Made by a program: the position numbers and the translations under genes. From positions 1-11,884 of the forward strand of contig JANNHO010000161.1 of NCBI GenBank assembly GCA_031404435.1: a DNA stretch of 11,884 nucleotides. The letters run 5' to 3'. The notes beneath the pieces were generated by a model. The model saw only the letters and a program-made list of their open reading frames with translations, searched no databases and had not been told where the DNA came from. Positions 8,440 through 11,884 of the stretch are shown here, in pieces. The DNA comes from VFMC01 sp031404435 (GTDB taxonomy: Bacteria > Actinomycetota > Acidimicrobiia > Acidimicrobiales > Ilumatobacteraceae). How positions within the stretch are numbered: the stretch's first letter is position 1; each line of letters opens with the position of its first letter.

Positions 8440-9114
8440 ATGCGTGCGCTATTGATTGCCAACTCTGCCGATGCTGATGCCGGGTTCGTCGGCGACCGGT
8501 TTCGGCACCATGGGTTTGCGTTCAGCGAGTGCCACCGTGAGTTCCCTGGCGAGTGGCCACCCCTCGACGGCATCGACCTGGTGTTGTCGCTGGGAAGTGA
8601 GTGGAGCGTGTATTGGCCGCATGTCGCCCAAAGTGTCGCTGCGGAGGCGGCACTGATCGGTGACGCGCAGCGTCGCGGGGTGTCGCAGTTTGGGATCTGC
8701 TTCGGGAACCAGACCATGGCGCACGCGCTCGGTGGCAGTGTGGAGCGTGGCCGCGAACCCGAGATCGGTTGGTGCGACGTGGTCTCCGATGTTCCCGAAG
8801 TGATCGCCGAAGGGCCGTGGATGCAATGGCACTACGACGTGATCACCGTGCCACCGCACGCCGAAGAACTGGCCCGGAGCACAGTTGGGCCGCAGGCGTG
8901 GCGACTCGGTCGCAGTCTGGCAACACAGTTCCATCCCGAGGCGACCGAAACGATGCTGGCGCGATGGACAACGGGAGCCGGCGCTGAGGAGTTGGCGCGG
9001 ATCGGGGTGTCGCCAGCGGAGCTGATGGCCGAAACGAGGGCCAACGTGGTCGACAGTTGCGCCCGGGCAGAGGGCCTGGTCGACTGGTTCCTGGGCTCTG
9101 TCGCCGGCACCTAA
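8440..9114 (+). CDS. Stand-alone class I glutamine amidotransferase-like protein
   Basis: A 224-residue single-domain GATase1 protein of the GMP-synthase-glutaminase-like group. The nucleophile motif is FGICFGNQTMAHALGG with Cys87, and TQFHPEAT gives His165 and Glu167, so the triad is complete. The elbow has Phe-Gly-Asn where trpG/guaA-type proteins usually have Tyr-Gly/His. LVLSLGSEWSVYW near residues 48-60 corresponds to the oxyanion-strand region. ATG at 8440 begins the first beta strand (MRALLIANSA) and sits 6 nt after a TANNNT box. No synthetase partner lies next to it, so whether it supplies ammonia or hydrolyses another amide cannot be told. It differs from the two PuuD-like hydrolases in signature (ICFGNQ versus ICRGMQ) and is not a third copy of them. 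Confidence 0.87.
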   Translation: MRALLIANSADADAGFVGDRFRHHGFAFSECHREFPGEWPPLDGIDLVLSLGSEWSVYWPHVAQSVAAEAALIGDAQRRGVSQFGICFGNQTMAHALGGSVERGREPEIGWCDVVSDVPEVIAEGPWMQWHYDVITVPPHAEELARSTVGPQAWRLGRSLATQFHPEATETMLARWTTGAGAEELARIGVSPAELMAETRANVVDSCARAEGLVDWFLGSVAGT

Positions 9115-9118
9115 CGCC

Positions 9119-9150
9119 GTACTCATGCGTCAGCGCCGACGCCTGAGTAC
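9119..9150. promoter_or_regulatory. 32-bp inverted repeat between amidotransferase and kinase genes
   Basis: Arms of 13 nt, GTACTCATGCGTC (9119-9131) and GACGCCTGAGTAC (9138-9150), pair with a single mismatch around a 6-nt loop. It starts 4 nt after the amidotransferase stop and its right arm overlaps the putative -10 box of the next gene (9148-9153). It could be a terminator for the upstream gene, though no U-tract follows, or an operator for the kinase gene; the overlap favours a regulatory role. Confidence 0.55.
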
Positions 9151-9153
9151 TGT
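9148..9153 (+). promoter_or_regulatory. Putative -10 box of the HprK-like gene
   Basis: TACTGT matches TANNNT and lies 8 nt before the ATG at 9162, compatible with a leaderless or nearly leaderless transcript. It overlaps the right arm of the inverted repeat at 9119-9150. Confidence 0.4.
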
Positions 9154-9161
9154 TCGGCGCA

Positions 9162-10082
9162 ATGTCTGGAACGACGCTGCACTTTCGGCCGTTCGGGAGC
9201 TCGCTCACCTTGGAAACGGCGTCGGCCGAGGTGATCGCTGCTGTCCGAGAGGGACTCGGCCGCTATCCGGAGGCGCTCGAGATCGGCGGAGCACTCACGA
9301 TCACCGCCGGCGTGCATGCCGGAGGTTCGGATGATCCCGGATGGCCGACGGTAGCGGCAGACCTCGACGCCGAACGGCTGATGATCCGGTGTGGATCGTC
9401 ACAGGCCATCGTGCGTTTCGGTGCGGGTGTCGCCGACATTTCCTTCGCTGCGTCGATGCTGCCGATCGCCGATGGGGTTCGACTGTTCCTCGAGGCCGTG
9501 TTCACCTCCATTCATGTGCACCATGCGCGGCTCGTCGCCGTGCACAGCGCGCTCGTCTCCCGCGACGGGGTGGGCGTGATGCTGCGCGGTCCATCCGGCG
9601 CGGGGAAGAGCACGCTGGCCTACTCGTGTCTACGTCGGGGGATGAGCATCACCAGCGATGACTGGTTGTATGCCGCGGCGAAACGACCGGCCGGATGGTT
9701 TGCCGGGTACCCGTGGCGAATGCTGATGACCGATGAGGCTGCCGCGCGGTTCCCTGAGTTGGCTGATCACGCGTCGGTGCCGCACACATCCGCTGAAGGA
9801 CACAAGGTGGCGATCTCTCCTCCGGACAGCCAGCAGGTGGAGCTTCAGGACGTGCGCGCAGTCGTCATCGTCGACCCTGACGGCCCGCTCGCGTTACGCG
9901 CCGTCAGCGCGACGGAAGCCATCGAGCGATTCTGGGCGGCAGCCCTGCCAACCGAACGCGAGCACATCTCGACCGAGTGGGTGCGTGGCCTGTTGACCGA
10001 CCGCACCTACGTGCTCGGGCGCGGCGCATCCCCCGATGATGCCGCCGCCGTACTCGACGATCTTGCGGTGAGCCTGCGGTAG
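9162..10082 (+). CDS. HPr kinase-like P-loop protein (HprK-related)
   Basis: A 306-residue protein whose second half resembles the HPr kinase/phosphorylase catalytic domain. VAVHSALVSRDGVGVMLRG leads into the Walker A motif GPSGAGKS at residues 143-150, then TLAYSCLRRG and the SDDW acidic motif at 165-168. The first half (1-110) lacks recognisable HprK N-terminal features. Such HprK-related kinases are known beside PqqD-like chaperones, PF14907 nucleotidyltransferases and glycosyltransferases in polysaccharide/exosortase-type and lasso-peptide-type clusters, and a PF14907-like gene and a GT4 gene follow here. The protein or peptide it might phosphorylate is unknown, and neither HPr nor a PqqD-like gene is in the window. 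ATG 9162 follows a TANNNT box by 8 nt. The last 76 nt overlap the convergent glycosyltransferase gene. Confidence 0.8.
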   Translation: MSGTTLHFRPFGSSLTLETASAEVIAAVREGLGRYPEALEIGGALTITAGVHAGGSDDPGWPTVAADLDAERLMIRCGSSQAIVRFGAGVADISFAASMLPIADGVRLFLEAVFTSIHVHHARLVAVHSALVSRDGVGVMLRGPSGAGKSTLAYSCLRRGMSITSDDWLYAAAKRPAGWFAGYPWRMLMTDEAAARFPELADHASVPHTSAEGHKVAISPPDSQQVELQDVRAVVIVDPDGPLALRAVSATEAIERFWAAALPTEREHISTEWVRGLLTDRTYVLGRGASPDDAAAVLDDLAVSLR

Positions 10083-11182
10083 ATCGCGGTGAACGATGCT
10101 GCGGTGTGGTCGGCGTCGTGGGCGATTGACCATGCAGCCGCCCGTTGACCGATGAGGTGTCGCTCGGCGGGATTCGTCAACAACCGCATGATCGCCCCGG
10201 CCACAGCTGCGGCGTTTCGGTCGACCGCGACAGCGGCCGGTTCGGGAAGTGCCGCGAGGTCGGCGACGTGACCGACACGGGTTCCAACCGTGGGCAGCCC
10301 GCACATCGCCGCCTCCAGCACGGCGAGCGGCCCGGCCTCGTGCCACGAGGTGTTGAGGTTGACGACGGCCGAGCGGAGGAGCTCGACGAGGTCGTCCGGC
10401 TGGACGAATCCGAGGCACCGCACAGCGTCGGCGATCCCCAATCGTGTGGCGAGCGCGATGTGGGCCCCATCCATCGTGTCGACACCGGCAAGGGTCAACG
10501 TCGCGTCCGGCCGCTCGGCGCGCACCAACGCAAAAGCCTGCAGAGCGAGGCGCTGATCTTTGACGGCGTTGAGGCTGGCGACGTGCACGATGTGCGCTCC
10601 GTCGACCGGTCGGACGACACCGCCGACCGGGGTGAAGCGGGAGCGGTCCGCGCCGAGCGGCACGAGTTCGTCGATGTGTCCTCCTGCCTTCGCGACGTGA
10701 GTCACCATCCAGTCGGTTGCCGCGGTAGTGGTCGTCGCAAGGCGCAGCGCCGAGCGGGCGAGCATTCGGCCGCCGCGAGTCAGCCCACCCCCGTATCCGA
10801 TCTCGGTAACGGCTGCCAGTTCGCCGCCACACACGCTCACCACGGACGGCACCCGAAACCGTTGGCCGATCACGCCGGAGGCGAGGCCCGTGACCCCGGC
10901 CCAGAACCCGTGGACCACATCGGGTCGGCCACCGACCGTGCTCAGCTGCATGGTTGCCCGCACGGCACGCAGCACGTCGGTGCGGCTGTGTCCGCCGATC
11001 GGCACGTTGACGACCTGGCATCCGTAGAGCCGCCACTCGCCAGGCTCCGGGTTGTGGCCGATGGCGATGATCGTGACGTCGTGGCCGACAGCGAGTCGTC
11101 GCACGAGGTCGTGAATGAACGGGATGACCCGCGTCGACCCCGGCTGGTCCACTCCACCGGGAACCAGCAGCACGACGCGCAC
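10007..11182 (-). CDS. GT-B fold glycosyltransferase, family 4-like
   Basis: A 391-residue glycosyltransferase predicted to transfer a sugar from a nucleotide-activated donor, likely at the cytoplasmic face during glycan or glycolipid assembly. It has an N-terminal strand VRVVLLVPGGVDQPG and helix FIHDLVRRLAVGHDVTIIA, a mid-protein acceptor-side region (HGFWAG, SVCGGE), and a C-terminal donor domain with SLNAVKDQRLALQAF (Lys208), FVQPDDLVELL and the E-x7-E signature EAGPLAVLE (Glu282, Glu290). GTG at 11182 was chosen because it directly precedes the first strand and lies 7 nt after a CAGACT box; the frame extends to 11521, but those residues run antisense to the divergent gene. The C-terminal ~17 residues past YRRLTAR are low complexity and lie within the overlap with the convergent kinase gene. 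Acceptor and donor sugar cannot be told. Confidence 0.88.
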   Translation of the reverse strand: MRVVLLVPGGVDQPGSTRVIPFIHDLVRRLAVGHDVTIIAIGHNPEPGEWRLYGCQVVNVPIGGHSRTDVLRAVRATMQLSTVGGRPDVVHGFWAGVTGLASGVIGQRFRVPSVVSVCGGELAAVTEIGYGGGLTRGGRMLARSALRLATTTTAATDWMVTHVAKAGGHIDELVPLGADRSRFTPVGGVVRPVDGAHIVHVASLNAVKDQRLALQAFALVRAERPDATLTLAGVDTMDGAHIALATRLGIADAVRCLGFVQPDDLVELLRSAVVNLNTSWHEAGPLAVLEAAMCGLPTVGTRVGHVADLAALPEPAAVAVDRNAAAVAGAIMRLLTNPAERHLIGQRAAAWSIAHDADHTAASFTAIYRRLTARSSSTAAASSGDAPRPST

Positions 11183-11189
11183 GGCGACC

Positions 11190-11195
11190 AGTCTG
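11190..11195 (-). promoter_or_regulatory. Putative leaderless -10 box of the glycosyltransferase
   Basis: On the minus strand CAGACT is followed by 7 nt (GGTCGCC) and the GTG start at 11182, the same arrangement as before the aldehyde dehydrogenase. This supports the start choice. Confidence 0.4.
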
Positions 11196-11221
11196 ACCGC
11201 GGCGCAGCGGCGAGTCGTCGA

Positions 11222-11227
11222 TAGTGT
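11222..11227 (+). promoter_or_regulatory. Possible -10 box of the nucleotidyltransferase
   Basis: TAGTGT fits TANNNT. Six nt downstream, at 11234, is an ATC codon in frame with the nucleotidyltransferase, and the frame has no stop from there on. Transcription may therefore start near 11234, which would leave a leader of about 45 nt before the GTG at 11279. Confidence 0.25.
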
Positions 11228-11278
11228 CGGCAAATCGCCACGCCATTTCGTGACCATCAGCTCGATCTGCTGCGCGCG

Positions 11279-11719
11279 GTGCTCTCCCGCTTGAGCAACA
11301 CGGCGGGACACGTCCCCGATTGGTCGCTTGCCGAGGTTCAGTTGGCCGACGTTCAACTGATCGGCCTGGCAACCGGCCTCACCGCTCTCGCCGGCAGCCT
11401 CGGCGTATTCGACAACGGGGCTCCGGACGTCGCCGCCTACGTGACCGAGCAGCGAGAGCAGGTGTGCCAACGGGTCGCTCGATTCAAGGAGGTTCTGCCA
11501 TCGGTGATGGGCGCTCTCCACGCTGCCGCCGTGCCAGCGGTGGCTGTCAAGGGCGCAGCCCTGCTTCAGGGGGTGTGGGGCGCTGGGGACACCCGACCAA
11601 TGGCCGACATCGATGTGATCGTGCCGGTTGCGTTACGCGCCCAGGCGGCCGCAGCCCTCATGGGTGCGGGCTTGCGGCCGCTCCACTCGACTGCCTACGA
11701 GGATGTGTTTCTTGCCTGG
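11279..11719 (+). CDS. PF14907-like nucleotidyltransferase, 3' end lost at junction
   Basis: N-terminal ~147 residues of an uncharacterised nucleotidyltransferase-fold protein. Visible family features are a helical N-terminal region, VPAVAVKGAALLQGVW around residues 85-100 (Lys91-Gly92), and the metal-binding RPMADIDVIV with Asp110 and Asp112, followed by a helix AAAALMGAGLRPL. Full-length members are usually more than 300 residues, so most of the protein is missing: the homologous sequence stops at about residue 147 (EDVFLAW), where base composition and frame change abruptly. GTG at 11279 is the only standard start in frame; residues encoded just upstream (DHQLDLLRA) look coding-like, so a nonstandard start near 11234 or CTG 11267 is possible. 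Such proteins co-occur with HprK-like kinases, as here. The substrate is unknown. Confidence 0.72.
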
Positions 11720-11884
11720 GTGATTCTGTTAAAGATCATCCGGCTTTGGATGGCTATCATATCTCCGATGAACCCAGTGCAACCACATTCCCCGACTGGG
11801 CTAAGATTGTAAACTATCTAAAACAGCGCGATCCTAATCACCTTGCATACATCAACCTGTTCCCTACTTATGCAAACCAGCAGC
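11716..11884. other. Probable assembly-chimera segment
   Basis: About 46% G+C (76 of 166 bases counted from 11719) against well over 60% before it, with A/T-rich codons and a sudden break of the nucleotidyltransferase reading frame around 11716-11728. There is no repeat, integrase or insertion-sequence end at the switch. The segment runs to the window end. The simplest reading is misjoined sequence from another organism; a genuine recent insertion is less likely. Confidence 0.7.
11719..11884 (+). CDS. Fragment of glycoside-hydrolase-like protein, foreign sequence
   Basis: From about 11719 a different frame from the nucleotidyltransferase reads 55 codons without a stop to the window end, open at both ends. 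It contains KDHPALDGYHISDEP, then FPDWAKIVNYLKQRDPNHLAYIN and LFPTYANQQ. The HPAL-x-GY-x-x-x-DEP pattern followed by DPNHL and INLFPTYA is typical of (beta/alpha)8 glycoside-hydrolase-like proteins of Bacteroidetes, where the Glu of DEP would be the acid/base residue. Codon choice (GAT, CTA, AAA, GTA, TAT) is unlike the rest of the window. The family name beyond a glycoside-hydrolase-like fold is not certain. Confidence 0.65.

Noticed and set aside
9894..11372. Minus-strand open frame of 492 codons overlapping the glycosyltransferase
   Set aside because: Arg-rich alternate frame of the glycosyltransferase gene; the E-x7-E signature and Rossmann strands lie in the other minus-strand frame.
11183..11521. 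Upstream extension of the glycosyltransferase
   Set aside because: Lies antisense to the nucleotidyltransferase and precedes the first beta strand; GTG 11182 with a -10-like box fits better.
11719..11884. Horizontally acquired glycoside hydrolase gene
   Set aside because: There is no insertion boundary, repeat or recombinase, and it begins mid-protein at the frame break of another gene; a misassembly explains it more simply.

Overview
The window is high-GC DNA (well over 60% G+C by eye) with frequent GTG starts, actinobacterial-type -10 boxes directly upstream of start codons, and an AldC/GATase pair of the kind known from Mycobacterium. It most resembles a free-living actinomycete, possibly class Acidimicrobiia; that placement is inference from protein character and no taxonomic marker is present.

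Layout. (1) 1-4272, plus strand: the 3' end of a complex I operon, nuoL (5' truncated), nuoM and nuoN, with overlapping stop/start codons. (2) 4325-5789, minus strand: two tandem paralogous PuuD-type gamma-glutamyl hydrolases overlapping by 8 nt. A 130-bp intergenic region holding a 21-bp inverted repeat separates them from a divergent plus-strand AldC-like aldehyde dehydrogenase (5920-7278). Together they suggest catabolism of a gamma-glutamylated amine; the matching glutamine-synthetase-like ligase is not in the window. (3) 7310-8369: an AbiEi-type winged-helix/DUF559 (Vsr-like nuclease fold) gene on the minus strand, broken by a one-base deletion and bracketed by two related palindromic elements in the same orientation. 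One palindrome overlaps the end of the gene. (4) 8440-9114: a stand-alone class I glutamine amidotransferase. (5) 9162-10082 and 11279-about 11719, plus strand: an HPr-kinase-like P-loop protein and the N-terminal part of a PF14907-type nucleotidyltransferase. A minus-strand GT4 glycosyltransferase (10007-11182) lies between them and overlaps the kinase gene tail to tail. This combination is typical of envelope-polysaccharide or RiPP-type clusters, and the cluster is cut off at the window end.

The last ~165 bases (from about 11716) do not belong to the same genome on present evidence. Base composition drops to about 46% G+C, the nucleotidyltransferase frame breaks off, and a different frame encodes a glycoside-hydrolase-like fragment of Bacteroidetes character. 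This is most simply an assembly chimera.

No stretch over 300 bases lacks a gene. The longest gap is 8255-8439 (185 nt), which holds one palindromic element and a putative leaderless promoter. No tRNA, rRNA, CRISPR array or transposase was seen.
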